A stretch of DNA of 64,000 nucleotides from Brevibacillus brevis (GTDB lineage Bacteria > Bacillota > Bacilli > Brevibacillales > Brevibacillaceae): NCBI RefSeq assembly GCF_001039275.2, contig NZ_CP030117.1, positions 3,286,001-3,350,000 on the forward strand. The letters run 5' to 3'. Below are positions 30,401 to 35,277 of the stretch, in pieces. The notes under the pieces are model-generated. The model ran no database searches and was not told the DNA's origin. It saw only the letters and a program-made list of their open reading frames with translations. The stretch's first letter is position 1. Each line of letters starts with the position of its first letter. A program made the position numbers and the translations under genes.

Positions 30401-30979
30401 GTCTTTTTTCTGAATCCATTTGATATAGTCTTTACCTTTCCTTTTCGAGGGAACGGATAGCTGACGCTGATCCAGCAGTTGTTGGTACGCCTCTATAAAT
30501 TCAGACAAAAGGATGCCCGTACTCCATCCGTCAAACAGAATATGGTGATGACTCATGATCAGTTGAAAGTCTTCGTCACCCAATTTGTACAGGCTGATTC
30601 GAAACGCGCCTTCCCTCAGATCAAACTTGTTTTCTCGATCATCGTCCAGTATTTTTGCCACAAATGCGTTACGGTCCTCTCGCGTCTGTTCCGATACATC
30701 AATGACTCGCAGAAAGTCTTGCACCTCTTTTACGATGATGAGAAGAGGCTCTTTTACCCCTTCCCATCGAAAAACGGCACGTAGCATCTCATTTACTGAG
30801 ACGACGTGCCGCCAAGCCTGTTGAAAAGCAGAAATATTTACAGCCGAGGAAATATGCAAGCTGATTTGTTCAAAATATAGCGAGCTGTCTGGTTCTTTTA
30901 AGTAATGAAACAGCATTCCTTCTTGCATTGGACTAAGAGAAATGATGTCGCTGACTTGATTGGCATCTAATTTTTTCAT
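18452..30979 (-). CDS. Hybrid NRPS-PKS: C-A(Gly)-PCP / KS-AT-ACP / C-A(Ser)-PCP / C-A(Ser)-PCP
   Basis: 4175 residues. The N-terminus has the SPMQEGMLFH signature typical of condensation domains that accept a D-configured donor, matching the upstream D-Asn module. A1 (~460-960) gives code D-I-L-Q-L-G-V-V-W-K, a glycine-type code. KS starts near 1076 (QAACSTSLIAV, EAHGTGTILGD). AT (~1596-1900) has GYSIGEY and an atypical HAGHS at the specificity position. There is no KR, so a beta-keto group is expected. The ACP has ESGFDSLKV near 2011. Two C-A-PCP modules follow (from ~2065 and ~3110), and both A domains read D-V-W-H-I-S-L-I-D-K, the serine code. Their PCPs have LGGNS (~3055) and IGGNS (~4096). 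No epimerase or thioesterase. The ATG overlaps the stop of the acyl-CoA dehydrogenase gene by 4 bp, so translation is coupled. Confidence 0.96.
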   Translation of the reverse strand: MKKLDANQVSDIISLSPMQEGMLFHYLKEPDSSLYFEQISLHISSAVNISAFQQAWRHVVSVNEMLRAVFRWEGVKEPLLIIVKEVQDFLRVIDVSEQTREDRNAFVAKILDDDRENKFDLREGAFRISLYKLGDEDFQLIMSHHHILFDGWSTGILLSEFIEAYQQLLDQRQLSVPSKRKGKDYIKWIQKKDKAEQESFWTTYLQDVNPVWLQEIIPANRVSRQDDEGKKQVRLELPQSLHDEIKRQGKHSISCYLYGAWALLHYFYTDSKDVVFGTTISGREESLEGIGEMVGLFINTLPLRMAIDPDESLQAFLEKVFASMNARKHFGSTPLRDIKKYSALPFEKELFDAILVVENYPLQHHSNNRNIVIDSFSYREETNYPLTIFITLWNSIQFVVDYDNRIYSETFVEELCARYQTILSWLVEQPLASIRAVDFLFPEEKQKLLYKWNDTKVWVPSEKSIPQLFEEQVCKTPDRIALIYQDQCFTYRQINEQANQLAILLRDVDIHSNQCVGLFMDRRPELLIAMLGILKAGGAYVPIDPMLPLERCSTMLDDGHVKVVISEQKYGDILAALQAKCPAFQTVVCMDHTESEGYYGLQDMQQRAREATIAPPSSDDLAYVIYTSGSTGVPKGVMITHENVVNFIYGMEKEIGFEPDHAILALTTYSFDIFVLESLAPLCLGMKIVLASDMALKDPDEILRLIEANSVTILQATPSRMKMLVNSSRANSLQQLKKILIGGEGLPEHLYQSLREITKQPIYNVYGPTETTVWSTVHLLDESIAIGKPIANTGIYLLSKERTLRPLGYPGELCISGKGVAKGYLNQPLLTEEKFIPHPFQPGEKLYCTGDYAYWLPDGTLQFVGRKDDQVKIRGHRIEIAEVESALKKFPSVKDAVVIEIKEKNDSALAAYMVIDGNFNWADCKDFLKDKLSYYAIPSFYYRIQAIPYTSNLKVDRKALVQIQKNPLNVSEKTVEPRSELETKIAQIWKKVLKIERVGIHDRFFDVGGDSIKVIYLCNELKAEFNTEVSIQTIFTYPTIYDFAKYFHAKTKVHSMTTHTKDKKPKIVPLQAIDIQDTDVAIIGMAGRFPGAADKEQFWSNLVNGTETIKFYTDEEMQAFGIDHELLNSPHFVKAKGKLEDIDCFDADFFGYTVTEAKQMDPQIRLLHECAWHALEDAGYEPEAYPGSIGLYVGSSYNIYWVPEKFSPSLYASDQYQIYHVNSNSFATLIAYRMNLRGPAITVQAACSTSLIAVDRAYKDLLFGECDIAIAGAVTVSLLDEMGYIHQEGMILSRDGHCRAFDKKASGTVTGNGVGLVVLKRLKDALADGDHIYSVVKSSAVNNDGNRKVGYSAPSVEGQAAVIQKAIQRSGLGSTQLHYIEAHGTGTILGDPVEIEGLKMAFDTDKKNYCGIGSVKTNIGHLEAAAGIAGLMKTSLSLKNRMIPPTINFDEVNPQIDFQNSPFYPHTQLRDLRTEDLFPLRAGVSSFGQGGSNAHVILEEAPPVIKTPTKRRFQIITLSAENDTALKKIKGQIREKFQRNHNIHLADAAYTLKVGRKRFSHRSVFLCSEVRQAIEILTEKDTRKSLDFVASEQTPSIVFMFTGQGAEYVNMALDLYRYETIFREKLDECFTILQKISGVRYQDYLYPEKTDTQTGTEIHRQSISQPLHFAVEYSMALMLMEWHITPLSMIGYSIGEYVAACIAGVFSLEDALFLTYHRGRLMEGLPEGTMLTVPLPELELLGMLPNELSIAAVNDESCVVSGSKEDVTKFESSLKQNKIISMRLPISHAGHSKMLDSMLADLSEYVHSISYHPPVIPFFSSLTGNAITPEEAVDPEYWLRHLREPVRFVEGIKKLAMHEHTLFIEIGPGRNLCTLAKRFLYPERNQQILDTIRVEQMKVADDEFFLKTVAQLWLYGIDIDWKRFYGAEKRRRVSLPGYPFEKKRYWINNFRFDTSSHGKRVSANEKPLLGQDPVSIQAVHKFTTKEGAMLSQVVSEIIGGPHVGEDDDLFESGFDSLKVISLVSKMTDTFQVHLTMQEVFEHPTIRELVPLIMQKTPQTAVVIPKAKEAPHYPVSSQQKRLYALQQFDESSTAYNIPGVFLLHGMVDRERLQAACDGLLQRHEALRTCFELIGQDLVQKIVPEASFAIEYVEMPGASVEETLEGFSRPFALDQAPLLRIRLVCVEKQRHVMLIDMHHIISDGLSSERLVSDFLAYYDGQTLGDPKIQYKDFAVWQQSRDTAFWQKEADFWLQQYKDGYETLDLPTDYRRPSIKNFAGSISRFVLADEKAAALREFCRTQQLTPYMLLFGCFSILLAKYSGQNEILIGTPVAGRFGVETEETVGAFVNTLALRSYPEGGKRVVDYLQELKAYCLQAFEHQSYPFEELVQQIEKERDLSRNPLFDTMFTWEQRDRSQLIIHGVDVQRYDFHSGIAKFDLMMQTWEEQEELGFAIEYATALFTASTVERMGRHFQQIVDEILQSPDQQIRKIRLISAEEEHLLREGFNQTKVNEDWSQSVIALIEEQASVRGNESAVVWEGQSLTYRELNERANQVARFLLEQGCEKNQIVGIMAERSFAMIIGLLAIEKAGCAYLPIDPTTPAERIQYMVEDSGIRIVLSHAGLVGIANTAGVVVYDLEDAVRYAGYECTNPGIQLHPDDLAYVLYTSGSTGNPKGVLLTHGGMTNRLRWMADQYGMDDKEVVLQKTTYTFDVSVWELFLPLMIGGVLCLAKPGGEKDPDYLYNLICEQEVTTLHFVPSMLAGFLHALPEAASFSRLKRCICSGEELSIEVKDRFFRKMPGVELHNLYGPTEASIDVSYYEVQEEDQLIPIGKPVANTRLYIVTEEGGFAPIGVPGELCIAGVQVAKGYLNRPELTAEKFKELPILPGERLYFTGDLARWLEDGNIAYLGRKDTQIKLRGFRIELGEIESAIQAYTDQIETVAVLSQGTQAESKVLCAFFSAKDKIDTGKLKTHLQRHLPAYMVPVHYQQLDALPYTSSGKIDRKALPHITVSDNIEKPSPEIFRRKEGQLLVSIFKETLNIENLSSTDHFFELGGNSLAAIVLKSKISAAFQVQLTMQEVFEHPTIRELVPLILQKTPQTAVVIPKASEAPYYPVSSQQKRLYALHQFDENSMAYNIPGVFVLKGKLDRERVEAACELLLQRHEALRTYFELIGQNLVQKIVPDASFAIEYAEMLGANVDETLEGFVRPFSLDQAPLLRIRLVCVEKERHVMLIDMHHIISDGLSIERLVNDFLAYYDSQTLGEPKVQYKDFAVWQQSRDTAFWQKEADFWLQQYRDGYETLDLPTDYRRPSIKNFSGALRCFVLENEKAAALREFCRKQQLTPFMLLFGCFSILLTKYSGQKEILIGTPVAGRLGVETEETVGAFVNTLALRSYPEGDKRVVDYLQELKAYCLQAFEHQSYPFEELVQQIEKERDLSRNPLFDTMFTWEQRDRSQLIIRGLDVQRYDFHSGIAKFDLMMQTWEEQGKIGFAIEYATALFTASTVERMGRHFQQIVHEILRGPDQQIREIGLISVEEEHLLRDGFNQTQVNEDWSQSVIALIEEQASVRGNESAVVWERQSLTYRELNKRANQVARFLLEQGCEKNQIVGIMAERSFAMIIGLLAIEKAGCAYLPIDPSTPGERIQYLLEDSGVRIVLSHTELIDKVPAMGTTKIAVYDLEDTARYASYECTNLGIQLHPDDLAYVLYTSGSTGNPKGVLLTHGGMTNRLRWMADQYGMDEKEVVLQKTTYTFDVSVWELFLPLMIGGVLCLAKPGGEKDPDYLYNLICEQEVTTLHFVPSMLAGFLHALPEAASFSRLKRCICSGEELSIEVKDRFFRKMPGVELHNLYGPTEASIDVSYYEVQEEDQLIPIGKPVANTRLYIVTEEGGFAPIGVPGELCIAGVQVAKGYLNRPELTAEKFKELPILPGERLYFTGDLARWLEDGNIAYLGRKDTQIKLRGFRIELGEIESAIQAYTDQIETVAVLSQGTQAESKVLCAFFSAKDKIDTGKLKTHLQRHLPAYMVPVYYQQLDALPYTSSGKIDRKSLSRIQVGLEKEKVVLPKTEMEKQLSLLWKEVLQIDKVSIGDDFFQIGGNSLSVIHLHKLLIEKIDRDISIANLYRYRTIESFLTYISQKTNANSLQSIPEPRRRELLLQGNAKRSQRLSKRKGINSDE
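18840..21770 (-). repeat. Tandem module duplication, copy B (second Ser module)
   Basis: About 2.9 kb nearly identical to 21969-24890. The offset is 3129 bp over the A-domain end and 3120 bp over the C domain; the difference is a 9-bp (three-codon) length change in the A domain. The unit runs from the C-terminal half of the preceding carrier domain (VQLTMQEVFEHPTIRELVP) through C and A. Long stretches of the A domain are base-for-base identical. Confidence 0.93.
21969..24890 (-). repeat. Tandem module duplication, copy A (first Ser module)
   Basis: Partner of 18840-21770. Here the shared unit begins inside the ACP of the polyketide module (VHLTMQEVFEHPTIRELVP), whereas the other copy begins inside a PCP. 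The recombination junction therefore lies in the middle of a carrier domain, and the first halves of the two carriers are unrelated. Confidence 0.93.
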
Positions 30980-32142
30980 AGTTCCGTTACCCTCTTAGGC
31001 TGATAATGTCTATTTGCGGCATGCATCGCAATGATTTGCTGCTGAATTTGAGAAGACCCTTCAATGATCTCCAGTACTTTCGCCTCTCGAAAAAGCCGTT
31101 CTACCGGATAGAGGTTGCTGCAACCGTTAGCGCCGAGGACTTGAACTGCATCGGAGGCAACCTTGTTAGCCACCACTGACGAAAAGTATTTTGCCATTGT
31201 CGTTTGTACGATCGCATCCGGGTGATTATCCGCACGCATCCGAGCAGCCTCCTTGCATAGCGAACGGGCAGCATGAACGTTCGTAGTGGCGTCGCCAATG
31301 ATCCCTTTGATAAGTTGAAAGTTAAAGATTTTCTCTCCGGATTGGGTTCTTTTTCTCGCGTACGTAACCATTACTTCCAACGCCTCCTGCGCCAACCCGA
31401 CGCCCATCCAGGCGACATTAAATCTTCCCTGATCCAGAGCGAAGTTGGCAACACCCGTGAAGCCCATTCCTTCCTTGCCAATCAGCCTCTCGCTGCCCAC
31501 TTCTACGTTCGTCAATTCAATATCCGCAAGCTGTGAAGCTGCACAAGAGAGCAGCCCCTGTATCTTTTGAACGCGAACTCCCTCTTGTTCACGGTCGACG
31601 ATAAAGGCACTGATGCCATTCCCTGATGAGTCCGACGCTATAACAATAAAAAAGTCGGCGATCTCTCCGAACGATATCCATTTCTTGCGCCCCGTTATCC
31701 GATATTTGTCGCCTACTTTTTCGTAAGAGGTTTGCACATCCTTCGCACCGCTTCCCACGCCCGGCTCAGTCAACGCAAAAGCACCGATCTTCTCCCCGCT
31801 CGCGATGGGAAGAACGTACTGTTCTTTCTGGTACTCGGTCCCCCAGCGGATGAGTGTTTCGCCTACCAATCCGGTTGTAACCGTCAGGAGCATCGCAGCA
31901 GACAAAGCCCCTTTGCCAATCTCTTCAACCATGCTCCCATATTCAAGCGGGTGCAGCTGCAAGCCCCCATATTGCTCAGAAAAGCTTGCAGCCAAATATC
32001 GTTTGTTCCCCATTTTTTTGATTAGTTCCCTTGGGAGTGCTTGTTGCTTTTCAAAATCAGTAGCATATGGCCTAATTTCTTCGTCTACAAATTGTCTTAC
32101 TTCTTCAAGAATGCTATGCGGGCTTGTTATCTTCATTTTCAT
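30976..32142 (-). CDS. fkbI: Acyl-CoA/acyl-ACP dehydrogenase of the FkbI type
   Basis: 388 residues, a full-length acyl-CoA dehydrogenase fold: FALTEPGVGSGAKD flavin-binding motif, KKWISFGEIADFFIV, and a C-terminal LEIIEGSSQIQQ segment. In the FK506/FK520 and ansamitocin pathways the FkbI-type enzyme acts on the ACP-bound three-carbon unit during methoxymalonyl-ACP formation. Here it lies with FkbH-, FkbJ- and FkbK-like genes and a methyltransferase in one run, so that role is much more likely than fatty acid oxidation. Its stop overlaps the start of the 4175-residue synthetase (ATGA), tying precursor supply to the assembly line. Substrate is inferred from context. Confidence 0.85.
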   Translation of the reverse strand: MKMKITSPHSILEEVRQFVDEEIRPYATDFEKQQALPRELIKKMGNKRYLAASFSEQYGGLQLHPLEYGSMVEEIGKGALSAAMLLTVTTGLVGETLIRWGTEYQKEQYVLPIASGEKIGAFALTEPGVGSGAKDVQTSYEKVGDKYRITGRKKWISFGEIADFFIVIASDSSGNGISAFIVDREQEGVRVQKIQGLLSCAASQLADIELTNVEVGSERLIGKEGMGFTGVANFALDQGRFNVAWMGVGLAQEALEVMVTYARKRTQSGEKIFNFQLIKGIIGDATTNVHAARSLCKEAARMRADNHPDAIVQTTMAKYFSSVVANKVASDAVQVLGANGCSNLYPVERLFREAKVLEIIEGSSQIQQQIIAMHAANRHYQPKRVTEL

Positions 32143-32215
32143 TCAATCCCCATCATATAAAATGTGATTATGACTGAGTCTAATTCCGCATCCTTTCGAA
32201 AAAGAAAACCTTCTA

Positions 32216-32917
32216 TCATTTACATAAAATCGCCAAAAAATCGTAGACATAGCCCTGACTGACTTCTGCGCGAATCGGCTCCAAACCACTGGCTCTGAGC
32301 TGCTCCAGTGCAGTCTTCTTGGTCAATAGCTCTCTGTATCCCAAGTTGATTTCAGGGTGAACCTCGTAATAGGCCCGAGTCAAAAAGCTATCCATGGGAA
32401 CGACCAAAATCATATGTCCATCTTCTTTACAAAATTGTTTATGTACGGACAAGATTTCGTTCTTCTCTTTAAAATGTTCAATCAAGCCAAAACTGCAAAC
32501 AACATCAAACGTTTCTTCCAGCTCTAACGTAAACAGATCTTGGAGTATATAAGTAATATGATCGGCATGTTTATCCGCTATCTTGTTATAGGCGTTGAAG
32601 GAGGTTTGGCAATTATCTACCAAAACCCCGCTCCCTTGGTACATGGTAAGCAAAAGACGCGTCAAAAATCCGGTACCCGCACCAAGCTCAAGCATTCTTG
32701 GCTCAGTCTTGATCTGAACGCCTCTTAAAAGCTTTCGCAGCACGTCACCGAGCACCAATCCTAATAAGTGAGCATTTTCACTTAACAAATGACGGATGTT
32801 TTGAAAATAGATATGCGTATCGAGACTTGGGATCTCCCCGTTGTGTAACCTGGTAAAATACTCGGTCCAATCAAAATCTGCACTTGTATTTTTCGTCGTA
32901 TAAATCATTTTCTTCAC
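32216..32917 (-). CDS. SAM-dependent methyltransferase, probable O-methyltransferase for methoxymalonyl-ACP
   Basis: 233 residues, class I methyltransferase with the AdoMet motif MLELGAGTGFLTRLLL near residue 74 and an acidic strand end (GVLVDNC). GTG at 32917 directly follows the ACP stop codon; an ATG nine bases later is an alternative start, and neither has a strong ribosome binding site, suggesting translational coupling to the ACP gene. In methoxymalonyl-ACP pathways an FkbG-type enzyme methylates the 2-hydroxyl of hydroxymalonyl-ACP. This gene occupies the matching place next to the ACP. I cannot show close FkbG homology by eye, so it could instead methylate the final product; without it the cassette would make hydroxymalonyl-ACP, as in zwittermicin. 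Confidence 0.75.
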   Translation of the reverse strand: MKKMIYTTKNTSADFDWTEYFTRLHNGEIPSLDTHIYFQNIRHLLSENAHLLGLVLGDVLRKLLRGVQIKTEPRMLELGAGTGFLTRLLLTMYQGSGVLVDNCQTSFNAYNKIADKHADHITYILQDLFTLELEETFDVVCSFGLIEHFKEKNEILSVHKQFCKEDGHMILVVPMDSFLTRAYYEVHPEINLGYRELLTKKTALEQLRASGLEPIRAEVSQGYVYDFLAILCK

Positions 32918-33169
32918 TCATTTATAAACCGATTTTGACTGGATAAAGTTCACGATATTGTTAATGGTATTGAAATTCGAAATTTCCATTTCGTCGCTTT
33001 CGATGGTCAAGCGAAACTCGCTCTCAATGAAAGTGACGAGTTTCATGGCAAACAATGAATTGACGAAGCCTAGCTCAAAAATATTGTCGTCATTCGTGAA
33101 ATCAACATCATCATCGAATACAACCAGATTAGCCAGAATAAACTCACGAATTTGTTCATGAAGTTGCAT
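32918..33169 (-). CDS. fkbJ: Discrete acyl carrier protein of the FkbJ type
   Basis: 83 residues from the ATG at 33169, chosen because AAAAGGAG lies upstream; an in-frame ATG at 33202 has no binding site. The phosphopantetheine Ser sits in ELGFVNSLFAMKL, the motif typical of carriers that hold glyceryl, hydroxymalonyl and methoxymalonyl groups. The protein is acidic and lacks the LGGxS form of the NRPS/PKS carriers in this cluster. It should receive the glyceryl group from the FkbH-like enzyme encoded 38 bp upstream in the operon. Confidence 0.88.
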   Translation of the reverse strand: MQLHEQIREFILANLVVFDDDVDFTNDDNIFELGFVNSLFAMKLVTFIESEFRLTIESDEMEISNFNTINNIVNFIQSKSVYK

Positions 33170-33207
33170 AAGTGTAAACGCTCCTTTTTTTGGGGTTTTC
33201 ATTGTGA

Positions 33208-34242
33208 TTACTGAACGAGAACATTGATGTAAGGGGGAAATTTTTGTATCTGGGTCAAATCGTTTTCCAAAATGACAAAGCCGTCTTCTTCTTTGGAGAC
33301 TTCCTTGAAATTGGAAAAACGATAGGATACATACATCATCTTGTTTCTCTCCGTATTTTTAAAGTCAGCTAGCAGTCTCTTGTTGGCTAGCTGTGCCTGC
33401 TGCATGATATGGGTTAGCAATACGGTACCAACACCTCTGGAAATCACTCTGCACGACATAATAAGCAATTTGATATGCCAATGAGTTTCGGTTATTTCAA
33501 CCAATGCGATTCCTATTTTCCCGTATGACCCGTATTTATCTGTGAGCTCACAGACATATAATTTGTGGTCGGGTGAATTTCGGAAATAATTGAGTTCATC
33601 GTAGCTGTAAATCCGTCCCGTCGAGTTCAATTGATTGGTGCGAACCGTTAGCTCTTCTGCGCGTTTCAAGCAATCTTCCTGCGCCTCGCTGATGATAAAC
33701 TTCATGTCTAACGTTTTTAAAAATTCTTCGTTTGTCCCTGTGAAGGATTCCTCCTCCTGCTTGCGCTGAATGTCTTGTAGATACATTTCCCGCCTTTTTT
33801 TCGAATCTTCTGTAATGAAAGCTGGAATCAACGAAGGGTGGGACAACAACTCTGTATATCGGTCGACGTGGACACAATTGATAGATTCATGTACGCTTTT
33901 CACTTCATCCAGTTCAAAGGGCTGATCATCGATAAACAAAAGGGTATCCATTCCAATATTAATCGACTGCTGGATAATCCCTACGGATTTTGACTTGGGC
34001 TCCCAATGAATTTGCGGGTAAAGAAAATAGCGGTCAATCTCAAACTCTTTCAGCTTGCGCATCGCGTCATCGTAATTGTTTTTACTCGCAATCGATTGCA
34101 AAATGCCCCTCTGATCAAGTTGTTCCAATATTTCTTTGATCCGAGGGTTTAAGGCTACATCGTCCCCTTCCGATAAAACGCCATTCCAAATCGTATTGTC
34201 TAAATCCCAGACTACACATTTAACCCCGTTTTTAATATCCAT
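33208..34242 (-). CDS. fkbH: FkbH-like glyceryl-ACP-forming HAD enzyme
   Basis: 344 residues from ATG 34242 (AAAGGA eight bases upstream; an ATG six bases earlier is too close to it). The N-terminal HAD domain has CVVWDLDNTIWNGVL with both motif-I aspartates, then DTLLFIDDQPFELDEV. The C-terminal half has a GNAT-like fold pattern (VCELTDKYGSYGKIGIALVE). FkbH proteins take 1,3-bisphosphoglycerate, remove a phosphate and load glyceryl on a carrier Cys/ACP. This is the committing step toward hydroxymalonyl- or methoxymalonyl-ACP. Placement between the FkbK- and FkbJ-like genes supports this. Confidence 0.92.
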   Translation of the reverse strand: MDIKNGVKCVVWDLDNTIWNGVLSEGDDVALNPRIKEILEQLDQRGILQSIASKNNYDDAMRKLKEFEIDRYFLYPQIHWEPKSKSVGIIQQSINIGMDTLLFIDDQPFELDEVKSVHESINCVHVDRYTELLSHPSLIPAFITEDSKKRREMYLQDIQRKQEEESFTGTNEEFLKTLDMKFIISEAQEDCLKRAEELTVRTNQLNSTGRIYSYDELNYFRNSPDHKLYVCELTDKYGSYGKIGIALVEITETHWHIKLLIMSCRVISRGVGTVLLTHIMQQAQLANKRLLADFKNTERNKMMYVSYRFSNFKEVSKEEDGFVILENDLTQIQKFPPYINVLVQ

Positions 34243-34285
34243 CTGCATGTTCCTTTACTCGAATTTTGATTTGATCCGCTTAAAA

Positions 34286-35167
34286 CTACCTGGTAGTTTG
34301 TGCCAATGCAGCCGTGTAATCAAAGAACCCTTTTCCGCTTTTCTTTCCGAGTAATCCAGCATCTACCATTTTGACTAACAGCGGGCATGGACGATATTTA
34401 GGATCGTTAAAGCTCTCATACAAAACTTCAATCGAGTGTAAAATAGTGTCCAATCCGATCAAATCAGCAGTCGCTAACGGTCCCATTTTATGGCTAAATC
34501 CTAATCGGAATATTTTGTCGAGGTCCTGAGGCGTCGCCACTTGATCGTGAATTGCCCAAATACATTCATTGATCATCAGCATCAGCACGCGGTTCGTCAC
34601 AAAACCCGGCGAATCATTGACCAGCACAGGCTTTTTGTCGATCGACTCCAGAAAGTTTTTGATTGTTTGGATGGTTTGTTCGGAGGTATAGTAGCCTTTG
34701 ATGATCTCTACCATCTGCTTAAGTGGCACAGGATTCATGAAGTGCATCCCGATAACATTTTCCGGCTTGGGAAGTAGTGAGCCAACCTTGGTGATGGAGA
34801 TGCAGCTTGTGTTGACTCCATATATCGTGTCTTGAGGGCAAAATTCTTTCAATTCTAGGTAGACCTGCTTTTTTGCCTCCCAATTTTCCGTGATGTTTTC
34901 AATCACGAAGGGAACGGTATAAAAATCGTCGTAAGATGTAGTAAACACAACATTGGAAAGCACTTGCTCAATGTCTTTTACTGGAATCTCTTTTTTCATC
35001 AGCTTTACAAGCTTAAAATCTTCTCTCATCTTCTGTTTTGCTTTTTCCAAAATGTCGGGATGCAGGTCCTTCAAAATGACACGGTATCCATGACTCGCCA
35101 GGTCCAAGGTCAAATCCGATCCCATAATTCCTGCTCCGATAATCCCAATCGATTCGAATGTTTTCAT
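34286..35167 (-). CDS. fkbK: 3-hydroxyacyl dehydrogenase of the FkbK type
   Basis: 293 residues. The Rossmann motif GIIGAGIMGSDLTLDLASHG is at the N-terminus, followed by INMxx-like IGMHFMNPVPLKQMVEII and the C-terminal KMGPLATADLIGLD, all typical of 3-hydroxybutyryl-CoA dehydrogenases. ATG 35167 is preferred over an upstream TTG at 35176. In methoxymalonyl-ACP pathways this enzyme oxidises the primary alcohol of glyceryl-ACP. It is the first of the five precursor genes after the peptidase-exporter gene, with a 110-bp gap that holds no clear promoter. A role in fatty acid metabolism cannot be excluded from its sequence alone, but context argues against it. Confidence 0.87.
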   Translation of the reverse strand: MKTFESIGIIGAGIMGSDLTLDLASHGYRVILKDLHPDILEKAKQKMREDFKLVKLMKKEIPVKDIEQVLSNVVFTTSYDDFYTVPFVIENITENWEAKKQVYLELKEFCPQDTIYGVNTSCISITKVGSLLPKPENVIGMHFMNPVPLKQMVEIIKGYYTSEQTIQTIKNFLESIDKKPVLVNDSPGFVTNRVLMLMINECIWAIHDQVATPQDLDKIFRLGFSHKMGPLATADLIGLDTILHSIEVLYESFNDPKYRPCPLLVKMVDAGLLGKKSGKGFFDYTAALAQTTR

Positions 35168-35277
35168 CTTCAACAATCATCCTTTTTTTGTAGTGGAGGG
35201 CTTAACGAAATCATTCTATCCTATGGCTTTTTTCTATCTCTCCTCTCCCTTTTCAGATTAGGAGATCCTCTGTTCTG

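Noticed and set aside
30976..35167. Fatty acid beta-oxidation cluster (acyl-CoA and hydroxyacyl dehydrogenases)
   Set aside because: The FkbH-type enzyme and the discrete ACP between them, and overlap with the NRPS gene, fit an extender-unit pathway instead.
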